Shown one piece after another: positions 35,010-43,528 of a DNA stretch of 64,000 nucleotides. The DNA comes from an uncultured Candidatus Saccharibacteria bacterium (lineage in GTDB: Bacteria > Patescibacteriota > Saccharimonadia > Saccharimonadales > Saccharimonadaceae). Below the pieces are notes generated by a model. That model made no database searches. It was not told where the DNA came from and saw only the letters and a list, made by a program, of their open reading frames with translations. Made by a program: the position numbers and the translations under genes. Numbering within the stretch: the stretch's first letter is position 1; each line of letters begins with the position of its first letter. The stretch is from contig CAMIHP010000003.1 in NCBI GenBank assembly GCA_946222005.1, forward strand, positions 62,001 through 126,000, written 5' to 3'.

Positions 35010-36296
35010 TTATTTTTGTGCAAACAGCCCTTCCAGCTGTTCTCCCAGCCGCACGATGTCGCTGCGCTCGCCGCTGCTCACACCAGCGAGTGCCCAGGTG
35101 TTGGCGGCAATGAATTCACGCGCTACAGCGTTCATTTGCTCGAGGGTCGTGCCTTTGATCTCTTGTGGCACCTTGGCATAGTCCTTCACATAGCCATCCC
35201 AGAAGAAACGGCTGGTGTAGAACCCGCTAATCTGCGCCACTGTTTGCGCCCCCATTTGGTAGCGCCCCAGGCCATAGGATTTGGCTGCCTCAAGCTCGGC
35301 CTCGGTAATCTCACCACGCAGCACCGCTTGGAGCTCATTGACGATCAAGCTAAAGAGCCGCTCTGCCTTATCACACTCCACCTCGCCACCAAAGTCCCAG
35401 CTGCTCTCATATTTACCCACCGAGCCATCACTAAACATCCCATAGGCCATGCCCTGCTTGCGCGCCTTACCAAAGATGCGCGAGTGCATCGTGCCGGTGA
35501 GGATGTGGTTGAGGCAGTCGAGCGCAGCATCTTCTTTGTCGCTGAGCTCGCGCGGGATCTCCATCGACCAGCCAAAGGTGAGATTGCTGGCCTCTTTGCG
35601 ACGGATGAGGGTGGGCTTACCACTGTGAAGTTCGTCGTGCGGTACCGCAAAGCGCTCACCACGCGGCAGCTGCCAGCTCTCCAGCATGCGCTTGATCTGC
35701 GCCTTGCGCCCCGCCATTTTGCCAGCAATGACAAAGCGAAGGTTGTCGCTGGTGTGGGTGCGCCGGTAGTGCTCCTGAATATCGCTCAGCTGCACATGGG
35801 CAATGGTACGCACGCGCTGGTGGAAGGTGTAGATGTCATTCCCTAGCAGCTGCTGGATCTTGGGCCACAGCACTCGGTTATGATTGTTAAGATAGCCGAC
35901 AAGCTCGCTGCGCACATTACCCTTCTCGGCTTCGAGCTCCGTCTGGTTGAACTTTGGCTGGGTGATGGCCACCTGCTGCAACTGCAAAATACGCTCCCAC
36001 TCGAAGTCCGCACAGTCCGCCACATATACCATAGACAGATCGCTCGTCCAAGCATTGTGGTAGGCACCGTTTTTGATAAACTCTGCCTCGTACTCGTGCT
36101 CACTCGCAAACTGAGCATTAGCGCCAAAGGCCATGTGCTCCATAATGTGCGCCGTCTCGTAGATGTCTTTGCTCGCAACGTAGCGGTTGCCCGCCCGGAA
36201 TTGGAACTGAAAGCTCATCACGGTTGCGCCAGGCACGTCGATGAGAAGGCCACAGGCACCATTCTTTAGCCTGACCTCTGTTACTGTGTGTTGCAT
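35010..36296 (-). CDS. M16 family (insulinase-like) zinc peptidase
   Basis: This 428-residue protein has the inverted zinc motif HxxEH (H50, E53, H54 in HIMEHMAF) and a downstream Glu in ELEAEKGNVRSEL, as in PqqL/YmxG-type peptidases, followed by a second M16-type domain (~200-420). Its ATG directly follows the secA stop, so it is co-expressed with secA. Substrate unknown; degradation of leader or signal peptides is a reasonable inference from the position. Confidence 0.88.
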   Translation of the reverse strand: MQHTVTEVRLKNGACGLLIDVPGATVMSFQFQFRAGNRYVASKDIYETAHIMEHMAFGANAQFASEHEYEAEFIKNGAYHNAWTSDLSMVYVADCADFEWERILQLQQVAITQPKFNQTELEAEKGNVRSELVGYLNNHNRVLWPKIQQLLGNDIYTFHQRVRTIAHVQLSDIQEHYRRTHTSDNLRFVIAGKMAGRKAQIKRMLESWQLPRGERFAVPHDELHSGKPTLIRRKEASNLTFGWSMEIPRELSDKEDAALDCLNHILTGTMHSRIFGKARKQGMAYGMFSDGSVGKYESSWDFGGEVECDKAERLFSLIVNELQAVLRGEITEAELEAAKSYGLGRYQMGAQTVAQISGFYTSRFFWDGYVKDYAKVPQEIKGTTLEQMNAVAREFIAANTWALAGVSSGERSDIVRLGEQLEGLFAQK

Positions 36297-38927
36297 CTAG
36301 CGGTTCTTTTTGCGATTCTGCCGCTGGGCTTTCTTTTTCTTGCGGGCGGCGTTACGTTTGCGATTGACGTCGGCAGTAGTTGGTGCCGCTTTTGTTTTGG
36401 TAAAGTCGTGGTCGCGATTCGCTTCCCCACTCGTGATTTCATTCACGCCGCGCTCCACCGAGGTTTCGGCTAGGCGGGTAAGCTCGGTGTCGTGCTCGTC
36501 GTCCGTTGCCTCACGTGTGATGGCGTCGGTCTTGCGCACTTGGTAGATTGCATGGAGGACCTCCGCCCGGAGATTAGCCTGCAGGCTGTCGAATAGCTTT
36601 TGCGACTCAGCGCGGTACTCCACCAGCGGGTCGCGCTGGCCCACACTGCGCCAGTGAATCCCCTCGCGCAAGTGTTGCATGTTTTCTAGGTGCTGCATCC
36701 ACAGTGTGTCGAGCACCTGCAAGTACACCTCGCGCTCAATGCCACGCAGTAGCTCGCTACCCAGTTCGTCTTCTTTGTCTTGATACAATTTTTTCGCCGC
36801 ATCGAGTGCCATCTTGGTGCGGACGCGGTCGCGCTTCTCAGCGCCGATCTTCTTAATCTCGTCTTTATCTAGCGGGAAGATCATGCCAAACTCCTCAGCA
36901 AACTTGGGGTTTTGCTTGGCTGGTACCTCTGTGAGGCTCTCGACTGCAGTGCGCAGCAGGCGCTGAATTTCTGGCTTGATGTTGTCGCCATCGAGGATCT
37001 TGCGCCGCACAGTGTAGACCACTTTGCGGTGGCGGTTGATGACGTTGTCGTACTGAACAACATTTTTGCGCGCATCGAAGTTAAAGCCTTCGACCCGCTT
37101 TTGCGCCGCCTCGAGCGTCTTGCTGACTGCTTTGTTTTGAATAGCCATGTCTTCTTCTACGCCAAGGCGCTCCATCAGGCCAGCAATACGCTCACCCTGG
37201 AAGATCCGCATCAGGTCATCTTCGGTCGAGACGTAGAATTGGGTGTCACCCGGGTCGCCCTGGCGGCCACCACGGCCACGTAGCTGGTTGTCAATCCGGC
37301 GCGACTCATGCCGCTCGCTGCCGATCACCACCAAGCCGCCAAGTTCCTTCACCCCTGGCCCAAGCTTAATGTCTGTACCACGCCCCGCGATGTTCGTCGC
37401 TAGCGTCACAGCACCCTTCTCACCAGCGTGCGCCACAATCTCGGCCTCACGCTCATTATTCTTGGCGTTGAGGATCTCATATGTAATGCCCGCTTTGTCC
37501 AGCCACTGGGCGATCAGCTCATTCTTAGCAATCGAGCCCGACCCCACCAGCACCGGCCGGCCTTGCTCATGGTACTTCTTAATGGCGGCTGCTACGGCTT
37601 TGAGCTTGGCCTTCTCGGTCTTGTAGATAAGGTCTTGGTGGTCTTTGCGGGTAATTGGCTTGTTGGGCGGCACTACCACCACATCCAGGCTATAGATCTG
37701 CTGGAACTCCTCTGCCTCAGTAAAGGCCGTACCAGTCATACCACTGAGCTTCTTATATAGGCGGAAGAAATTCTGGAAGGAAATAGTTGCCAGCGTCATG
37801 CTCTCTTGCTGAACGGGCACGCCTTCCTTCGCTTCGATCGCCTGGTGGAGGCCCTCGTTGTAGCGGTTGCCGATCTTGAGGCGGCCAGTGTGCTCATCGA
37901 CAATGATCACCTCGCCATCATTGGTCACCACATAGTTTTTGTCTCGATGGAAGAGCGTCTGGGCACGCAGCGCTTGGTTGATATGGTAAACGCTGCGGAC
38001 ATACTCAGGGGTGTACAAATTTTTTATACCAAGGAGTTTTTGCACCTTGTCGATGCCACTATCTGTCAGGGCCACACTGGTGTGCTTTTCGTCAAGACGG
38101 TAGTCCTCTGGCACAAGCTTGGCAGCAATCTTGGCAAATTGGTAGTAGCTATCAGGGTTCTCAGCCGCAGGCGCACTAATGATGAGTGGGGTGCGCGCTT
38201 CGTCGATCAAGATAGAATCCACCTCGTCTACAATGGCAAAGTTGAGCTCGCGCTGGCGCACCAGGCTAATCTCATTGACCATATTATCACGCAGGTAATC
38301 GAAGCCAAACTCGTTATTCGTCCCATAGGTAATGTCTGCCTCGTAAGCTTCGCGTCGTGTACAGGGGCGGAGCTTTTGCATGCGTGGATCAGTATGGTTC
38401 TCGTTGGTATACGTACCATCGTAGAGGAAGGACGCTTCGTTAATGATCACACCAGTGCTAATGCCCAGAACACTATAGATCTGCCCCATCCAGCCAGCGT
38501 CACGCTGCGCCAAGTAGTCGTTGACGGTCACGATATGCACACCCTTGCCCTCGAGCGCATTGAGGTATGCTGCCAGAGTGGACATCAGGGTCTTACCTTC
38601 ACCAGTCTTGAGCTCAGCCACGTTGCCTTCGTGCAGTACCATCGAGCCAATCAGCTGCACATCATAGTGCCGCTCGCCAATCACCCGGTCGGCCATCTCG
38701 CGCACCACTGCAAAGGCATCAGGCAGGATAGTATCGAGCGTCGTACCTTTCTTGTGCAGGCGCTGCTTAAGGACCTCTGTCTGCTTGGCCAGCTCTTCGT
38801 CCGAGAGCGCTTTATATTTCGGCCCAAGCTTGTTGATCTCGTCTACCTTCTTTTGCAGACGCTTCAAGATCCGCTTTTGCGGATCGCCAAAAATCTTCGT
38901 CAGTGCTTTTTGCTGTGTTGTTGCCAT
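36297..38927 (-). CDS. secA: Protein translocase subunit SecA
   Basis: This 876-residue ATPase drives Sec-dependent export. It shows Walker A (AELKTGEGKT), DEAD-like DEVDSIL, the preprotein cross-linking domain, motif VI region (RRIDNQLRGRGGRQGDPG) and the helical scaffold. The C-terminal Cys-rich zinc tail is absent, replaced by a Lys/Arg-rich end. A TATAAT at about 38988-38993 on the minus strand gives a ~60-nt leader. Its many exported clients include the surface proteins in this window. Confidence 0.96.
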   Translation of the reverse strand: MATTQQKALTKIFGDPQKRILKRLQKKVDEINKLGPKYKALSDEELAKQTEVLKQRLHKKGTTLDTILPDAFAVVREMADRVIGERHYDVQLIGSMVLHEGNVAELKTGEGKTLMSTLAAYLNALEGKGVHIVTVNDYLAQRDAGWMGQIYSVLGISTGVIINEASFLYDGTYTNENHTDPRMQKLRPCTRREAYEADITYGTNNEFGFDYLRDNMVNEISLVRQRELNFAIVDEVDSILIDEARTPLIISAPAAENPDSYYQFAKIAAKLVPEDYRLDEKHTSVALTDSGIDKVQKLLGIKNLYTPEYVRSVYHINQALRAQTLFHRDKNYVVTNDGEVIIVDEHTGRLKIGNRYNEGLHQAIEAKEGVPVQQESMTLATISFQNFFRLYKKLSGMTGTAFTEAEEFQQIYSLDVVVVPPNKPITRKDHQDLIYKTEKAKLKAVAAAIKKYHEQGRPVLVGSGSIAKNELIAQWLDKAGITYEILNAKNNEREAEIVAHAGEKGAVTLATNIAGRGTDIKLGPGVKELGGLVVIGSERHESRRIDNQLRGRGGRQGDPGDTQFYVSTEDDLMRIFQGERIAGLMERLGVEEDMAIQNKAVSKTLEAAQKRVEGFNFDARKNVVQYDNVINRHRKVVYTVRRKILDGDNIKPEIQRLLRTAVESLTEVPAKQNPKFAEEFGMIFPLDKDEIKKIGAEKRDRVRTKMALDAAKKLYQDKEDELGSELLRGIEREVYLQVLDTLWMQHLENMQHLREGIHWRSVGQRDPLVEYRAESQKLFDSLQANLRAEVLHAIYQVRKTDAITREATDDEHDTELTRLAETSVERGVNEITSGEANRDHDFTKTKAAPTTADVNRKRNAARKKKKAQRQNRKKNR

Positions 38928-39040
38928 GGTGTCAAACTTCCCTCGCTTTCCTCTCTAAGCGGCCATTCAATTCAAAAAACTCCCCTCATTATACCGGGTT
39001 TGCGGCTATTTGGGAAGGGTGGCCTACACAAAGTATGAGC

Positions 39041-39073
39041 AAGAGGCCGATACCCGACTGATACCGGCCTCTT
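39041..39073 (-). terminator. Terminator of hpf
   Basis: AAGAGGCCG (39041-39049) pairs with CGGCCTCTT (39065-39073); the minus-strand tail is only moderately T-rich. Confidence 0.7.
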
Positions 39074-39096
39074 GGCTCGCGCGCCTTACCTATCGC

Positions 39097-39486
39097 CTAC
39101 TCCGCAGGATGATCCTGCTCGCGCTCGAAGCTGCGCTTGAAGCGAGCGAGGAGGCCACGGCGACCGAGGTGCGGCAGCTGATTCTGCTTGTATTTGCGCA
39201 GTTGGCCAGCCAGTTTGCGCTCGACGATGTCGGTGGCGGCCAGGACGTTGAGTGTGGAGTCTTTAGCCTTGATGGTTTGGTCTGGCACGGTAATGACCAC
39301 CTCTACCTCATATTTATTACCATGCTCGCCATTAATCTCTTCAATGCGCACCATAGCGCTCACGGTCTTGCGAGCGTGGCGCGACACCATGCGGTCGAGC
39401 GCACCGATCTTCTTGCGGATATATTTTTTGGTTGGCTCGTCTGGCGAGTATTTGCCAATACCGGTAATGTCGATGTTTGCGATCAT
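39097..39486 (-). CDS. hpf: Ribosome hibernation-promoting factor / RaiA family
   Basis: This 129-residue protein has the beta-alpha-beta HPF fold (DITGIGKYSPDEPTKKYIRKKI...VEVVITVPDQTIKAKD). It is the short type, without the C-terminal dimerisation domain of long HPF, so it would stabilise 70S ribosomes rather than make 100S dimers. The C-terminal ~25 residues are basic and specific to this lineage. GGGG lies 6 nt before the ATG. Confidence 0.9.
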   Translation of the reverse strand: MIANIDITGIGKYSPDEPTKKYIRKKIGALDRMVSRHARKTVSAMVRIEEINGEHGNKYEVEVVITVPDQTIKAKDSTLNVLAATDIVERKLAGQLRKYKQNQLPHLGRRGLLARFKRSFEREQDHPAE

Positions 39487-39636
39487 GCTGACCCCTTTCG
39501 TGTTAGCAACTTGTGCTTATAGTATAGCATGGTTGAGGAGAAAACAGGGGTTGTTGTGGGCAAATTATCAGTGCAGATAGAGGCGTTTGGCCAGCGAGCT
39601 TAGCTGATAGGCTGCCTCTTCGCGCAGCTTTTTAAT

Positions 39637-40233
39637 CTAGTCGAGCAAGGCTTCAGTCTCTTTGCTCTTAGGTGGTGTCTCTGTGCGGCAGTGCGCCCCT
39701 TCGATAAGTTTTCTGACATCATGCAACTCTCGTGCATCAGCCTCTGCGCGCTCCATGTCTTGCTCACCGTTTTCATCTACCGATTTAAAAAACGTGTACG
39801 GCTCACTGTCGAGCTGATCTGTCTGGCTGCCATAGATACGCTCAATTTGCCCCTGGCCATCATGGCCATCCTTCGGGCGACCGGCCTTCGAGCGATACAC
39901 CACCCAATCATTACTATCAGGTGTCATAATGGTGACAGATGGGTCCAAAACGACCGACATTTCATCAAGCACAACGCCAGACACCGCTATATACTCACCC
40001 CCGCGGCCTGTCAAAAATATAGTACGCTCAGTGGCGTTGGTTTCACCATCTTTGCTGATCTCTGGGTTGGTTTGGATACGACGCTCCTGCAATGCACCTG
40101 GCCTATGTTTGGCATACTCAAAAGGTTCATCGGTGAGTACACGGCCCATTCTAGCCTGTAGCTTATATGTAATCCCCGACAGGTCTTGTCGTTCTCCGCT
40201 TCTTGGGTCTCTTGCTGGCTGATGTTCGTTCAT
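39637..40233 (-). CDS. Hypothetical soluble protein, 198 residues
   Basis: ATG 40233 follows AAAGGAG by 6 nt; an in-frame ATG at 40293 is upstream of that site. The protein is polar, with a beta-rich centre (RTIFLTGRGGEYIAVSGVVLDEMSVVL) and a charged helical C-terminus. No family is recognised. It has similar length and style to the other hypothetical proteins at 22475 and 10635. Confidence 0.6.
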   Translation of the reverse strand: MNEHQPARDPRSGERQDLSGITYKLQARMGRVLTDEPFEYAKHRPGALQERRIQTNPEISKDGETNATERTIFLTGRGGEYIAVSGVVLDEMSVVLDPSVTIMTPDSNDWVVYRSKAGRPKDGHDGQGQIERIYGSQTDQLDSEPYTFFKSVDENGEQDMERAEADARELHDVRKLIEGAHCRTETPPKSKETEALLD

Positions 40234-40327
40234 TCTTGCTCCTTTATTACACAATTCTCGTCCTATAGTGCAGTATATTGTGAGTAATGTCAAATGGCTG
40301 TGAGCCGAGCTGTGTCGCTACGCTACT

Positions 40328-40906
40328 TTACGTTTGCTGATTGCGGTAGCGCAGCAATGTCTGGTACTTCGCCTCTATCTCAACGGTGTGTGCTGCAAGG
40401 TTGTCGAGCACTTCTATCAGGCGGCCAACCCGTCGCAAGCTATCCACCGGGACAAAGCTGCGCATGGTTACAGCTGGTGGCTTGTCCTGTCGTTCGTCAG
40501 GATAAACTGGGGCAAGATGCGCCACATATGGCTGCATTGTCTGGCGATCGACCATGCGGCGATACGCGCTCGTTTGGCCCGTTAGCCGATACACGTCAAC
40601 CGCTTGGCCACCCACACAGCGGTCGGTTGTGCGGTCAACATAGCCAGAAACGATCAGTGTTGTATCGCGGAGCGGGTAATCCTCCCTCGCATGTGTACCA
40701 ACATATTGGGCGGCTCGGTACTCTACTGCAGGCCTATTATGCTGCCGCGCAGGAAGGACATGAGTTTCTGCCGCCTCCCACCGCGCAGCCCGAGCAAATG
40801 CTGCACCGGTGATGTGCCGTACCACCGCCTGGCCAAACCACGCTGCCGCGTACCGCATGGAAGAGGCAAAACGCTCATCGTGTGGGCCGTTTGCTTCGGA
40901 CGCCAC
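40328..40906 (-). CDS. Hypothetical protein coupled to pyrD
   Basis: GTG 40906 sits 9 nt beyond the pyrD stop with AGGGGAG before it, implying coupled translation. The 192-residue soluble protein is Arg/Ala-rich, with a beta-rich middle (DTTLIVSGYVDRTTDRCVGG) and C-terminal helices (LRRVGRLIEVLDNLAAHTVEIEAK). No family is recognised. Confidence 0.55.
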   Translation of the reverse strand: MASEANGPHDERFASSMRYAAAWFGQAVVRHITGAAFARAARWEAAETHVLPARQHNRPAVEYRAAQYVGTHAREDYPLRDTTLIVSGYVDRTTDRCVGGQAVDVYRLTGQTSAYRRMVDRQTMQPYVAHLAPVYPDERQDKPPAVTMRSFVPVDSLRRVGRLIEVLDNLAAHTVEIEAKYQTLLRYRNQQT

Positions 40907-40914
40907 TGGCTCCC

Positions 40915-42042
40915 CTACTTGCGGTGCGCTGCGCCGATTGCTTCGCTAATAGAGACGTAGTCGTCCCGGTCGAGCAGCTCCACCAAGCCTTCGTTGATGT
41001 CGCCCACGACCTGTGGCCCTTCAAACATCAGCGCCGTCACCAGCGCGACGAGACTCGCGCCGGCCCGGATCTTTTCGTACGCATCCTCCGCCGTAAAGAC
41101 ACCGCCCACACCAATGATGACAAAGCGATCGCCATACAGTGCATACGTCTTGTGGATAAGCCGCGTGGTAATGGCCTGAGCTGGCTGGCCACTAAGGCTA
41201 CCGGGAGTATCGTCGGGCAAGACACTTGGGTCAGTGAGCTTGCTGCGATCTTTGACGAGGTTGCCGATCGTCAGACCCGCGACATTATGCTTATCGATAA
41301 TGGAGAGTAGTTTGGCAAACTGCGTCCACGTTTTATCCGTTGGCATTTTGATAAAGACTGGGCGCGAGAGCTTCAACTCATCCACCGCAGTGAGGAGCTT
41401 CTTGAGGCGAGCGGGTGTGGTAAAGGGCTCGCCGCCATAAGCATTAGGACAGGAGATATTAATCTCGTACAGTGGTGCGCAACCAGCTTCTTCAAGCTGG
41501 CGAAGGCTGTCGCAGTAGTCGGCAATCGCTTGCTTGGGGCGGACTTGCTTGGGGCTGTTTGTCTTGGCTACGGATACGCTGAGCGGAAAGTCGCGCCAGA
41601 CCCGTGGTGAGTAGCTGCGGATCTGCTCGATCGCCTTGGCGACGCCGCGATTGGCCAGGCCAACATTCACGACAATCGACTGCTCGCTAGCCAAGCGACG
41701 AAACCACGGCTTGGGGTTACCCTCACAAGGTACGGCCGTTACTGAGCCACCAATCTCAAAGCCGCAGCCGATTTTCTTTGCCACAGAGGGCAGATCAAAA
41801 TCTTTATCCAGCCCAGCAGACAGGCCAATGGGATTAACAAAGTTAAGGCCAAGAATAGTCTGCTCGAGGCGAGGATTCTTATAACGCCAGCCACTAAGGA
41901 GCTGCTCGCCCCGGATGGCATGCAGTGCCCGCGCTGTCCAGAGCATCGACTGGTGCGCTGCATCGGGCTGCCGCCGGAAGAGAAACGGCTTGGCAACTTT
42001 GGCATAGCCTTTGCGGCTCATTTTTCTGATTGTGCGCCCCAT
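40915..42042 (-). CDS. pyrD: Dihydroorotate dehydrogenase, class 2
   Basis: This 375-residue protein has the class 2 N-terminal helix region (KPFLFRRQPDAAHQSML), FMN-barrel motifs (NPIGLSAGLDKD, NVGLANRGV, INISCPNAYGG, IGVGGVFTAEDAYEKI). Class 2 enzymes oxidise dihydroorotate using membrane quinone. No other pyr gene is in the window, and Saccharibacteria usually lack de novo pyrimidine synthesis, so its role may be salvage or redox related. It starts directly after the serS stop. Confidence 0.9.
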   Translation of the reverse strand: MGRTIRKMSRKGYAKVAKPFLFRRQPDAAHQSMLWTARALHAIRGEQLLSGWRYKNPRLEQTILGLNFVNPIGLSAGLDKDFDLPSVAKKIGCGFEIGGSVTAVPCEGNPKPWFRRLASEQSIVVNVGLANRGVAKAIEQIRSYSPRVWRDFPLSVSVAKTNSPKQVRPKQAIADYCDSLRQLEEAGCAPLYEINISCPNAYGGEPFTTPARLKKLLTAVDELKLSRPVFIKMPTDKTWTQFAKLLSIIDKHNVAGLTIGNLVKDRSKLTDPSVLPDDTPGSLSGQPAQAITTRLIHKTYALYGDRFVIIGVGGVFTAEDAYEKIRAGASLVALVTALMFEGPQVVGDINEGLVELLDRDDYVSISEAIGAAHRK

Positions 42043-43287
42043 CTAGAGTACCTCCCTATTGTTCAGATATGGCTGCAGCACCGTTGGCACGCGGAGCTGG
42101 CCATCTGTTGTTTGATAATTCTCGATAATTGCTACCAGTGCGCGAGCCAGGCTCACTGCCGTACCGTTGAGGGTATGCACTACCTGGAGTGATCCATCGG
42201 TCCGGCGGACGCGGATACCGAGGTTGCGCGCCTGGAAGTCAGTGCAGTTGCTGCAGCTGGTGAGCTCGCGGTAGGCACCATCAACAGGCGACCAGTACTC
42301 GATGTCATACTTCTTGGCGGCTGGCGCACCGAGATCCCCCGCCGCGATATTGACCACATGATACGGCACGCCCAGGCTTTGCCAAATCTCCTCCTCTAGC
42401 GCGAGGATTTTCTCGTGCATCTGAGCCGACTGCTCGGGCAAGCAATAGATATACATTTCGAGTTTGTTGAATTGATGCACCCGGAAGAGCCCGCGGCTAA
42501 ACTTCCCGGCAGCGCCAGCCTCTTTGCGGTAGCAAGGGCTGTAGCCAGCATAGAGCAGTGGCAAGTCCTTCTCGCTTAGGATCTCATCGGCATGGAAGCC
42601 CGTCAGTGGTGCCTCAGCTGTGCCAATGAGCATGGTGTCTTCGCCCTCAATAAAGTACTCGTTGCTCTCCTTATCGCTCTTGGGCGCAAAGCCCGAGCCA
42701 CGCGCCACGCGGCCACTCACCATGTGCGGCACTGTCATGGGGCGGAAGCCTTTACTCACGAGGAAATTAAGGGCATATTGGTAGATGGCATTCTCAAGCA
42801 GCATGAGGTCGCCCAGCACATAATAAAACTTCGTGCCAGCCACCTTGACACCACGCTCGAAGTCGAGCCAACCCCGGCTTGTGGCGAAGTCGAGGTGATC
42901 TTTGGCCGACTCACGTCGCTCGCCCCACTGCTTAATCTCCACACTGTCTGCCTCGCCGCCCAGTGGGACGTCTGACAGAGTGATATTTGGCACTGCCTCT
43001 AACTGAGCAAAAAAGTTGTTCTCTACGGTGCGCAGCTCCTCTTCCAGCGTGGCGAGCTCGGCTTTGAGCGCCTTGCCTGTAGCGATGAGTTCTTGGCTTG
43101 GCTTGCCACCCTTCATCTGAGCGGCTGTCTCGTTGCGCGTGGTGCGCACAGCATCCACCCGCTGCTGAAGCTCCCGGCGCCGGTCGTCGCACGCGAGAAG
43201 CGCTGCGATGGACACCTCATAGCCCTTATGGCGCGCTACTGCCTGCACCTCGTCGGCATGCGCGCGAATATAACGAATATCTAACAT
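42043..43287 (-). CDS. serS: Serine--tRNA ligase
   Basis: This 414-residue class II synthetase has the N-terminal coiled-coil arm (~25-110) that binds the tRNA-Ser variable arm, motif 2 (YRKEAGAAGKFSRGLFRVHQFNK) and motif 3 near the C-terminus (LNGTAVSLARALVAIIEN). TATAAT (43299-43294) lies 6 nt before the ATG, so the transcript is leaderless. It heads the serS-pyrD-40328 operon. Confidence 0.95.
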   Translation of the reverse strand: MLDIRYIRAHADEVQAVARHKGYEVSIAALLACDDRRRELQQRVDAVRTTRNETAAQMKGGKPSQELIATGKALKAELATLEEELRTVENNFFAQLEAVPNITLSDVPLGGEADSVEIKQWGERRESAKDHLDFATSRGWLDFERGVKVAGTKFYYVLGDLMLLENAIYQYALNFLVSKGFRPMTVPHMVSGRVARGSGFAPKSDKESNEYFIEGEDTMLIGTAEAPLTGFHADEILSEKDLPLLYAGYSPCYRKEAGAAGKFSRGLFRVHQFNKLEMYIYCLPEQSAQMHEKILALEEEIWQSLGVPYHVVNIAAGDLGAPAAKKYDIEYWSPVDGAYRELTSCSNCTDFQARNLGIRVRRTDGSLQVVHTLNGTAVSLARALVAIIENYQTTDGQLRVPTVLQPYLNNREVL

Positions 43288-43293
43288 AACTAT

Positions 43294-43299
43294 ATTATA
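43294..43299 (-). promoter_or_regulatory. -10 element of the leaderless serS operon
   Basis: TATAAT on the minus strand, 6 nt from the start codon; a TTACGC 16 nt upstream may act as -35. Confidence 0.65.
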
Positions 43300-43475
43300 T
43301 CAGATACCACGCCAAGCGTAATGGCAATTTGTTCGATAAAACTTCCGGGCGCAGCACCTACTCGGTCGGGATATAATCGGGCATCGATCCCGGCCAGTTA
43401 ACCTCCTATTTTTTGACCTTACCCCCTGCTCGCAAGCGTACTATCGGCTGGTATTTCTGGCTATTTATCTAAGCA

Positions 43476-43502
43476 CAGAACCAGCTATGATAGCTGGTTC
43501 TG
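43476..43502 (-). terminator. Terminator of the collagen-like gene
   Basis: CAGAACCAGCTAT (43476-43488) pairs with ATAGCTGGTTCTG (43490-43502). Confidence 0.85.
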
Positions 43503-43528
43503 TAGGGGCTGGTAGTGAGCTGCCGAGC

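Noticed and set aside
37806..39038. 410-codon plus-strand frame opposite secA
   Set aside because: secA is unmistakable on the minus strand; the antisense frame has no initiation signals.
43364..43395. 9-bp hairpin upstream of serS considered as a T-box or a fourth copy of the RNA element
   Set aside because: No T-box sequence or element core is present; the resemblance of GGCCAG...CCTCC to the element is too short to count.
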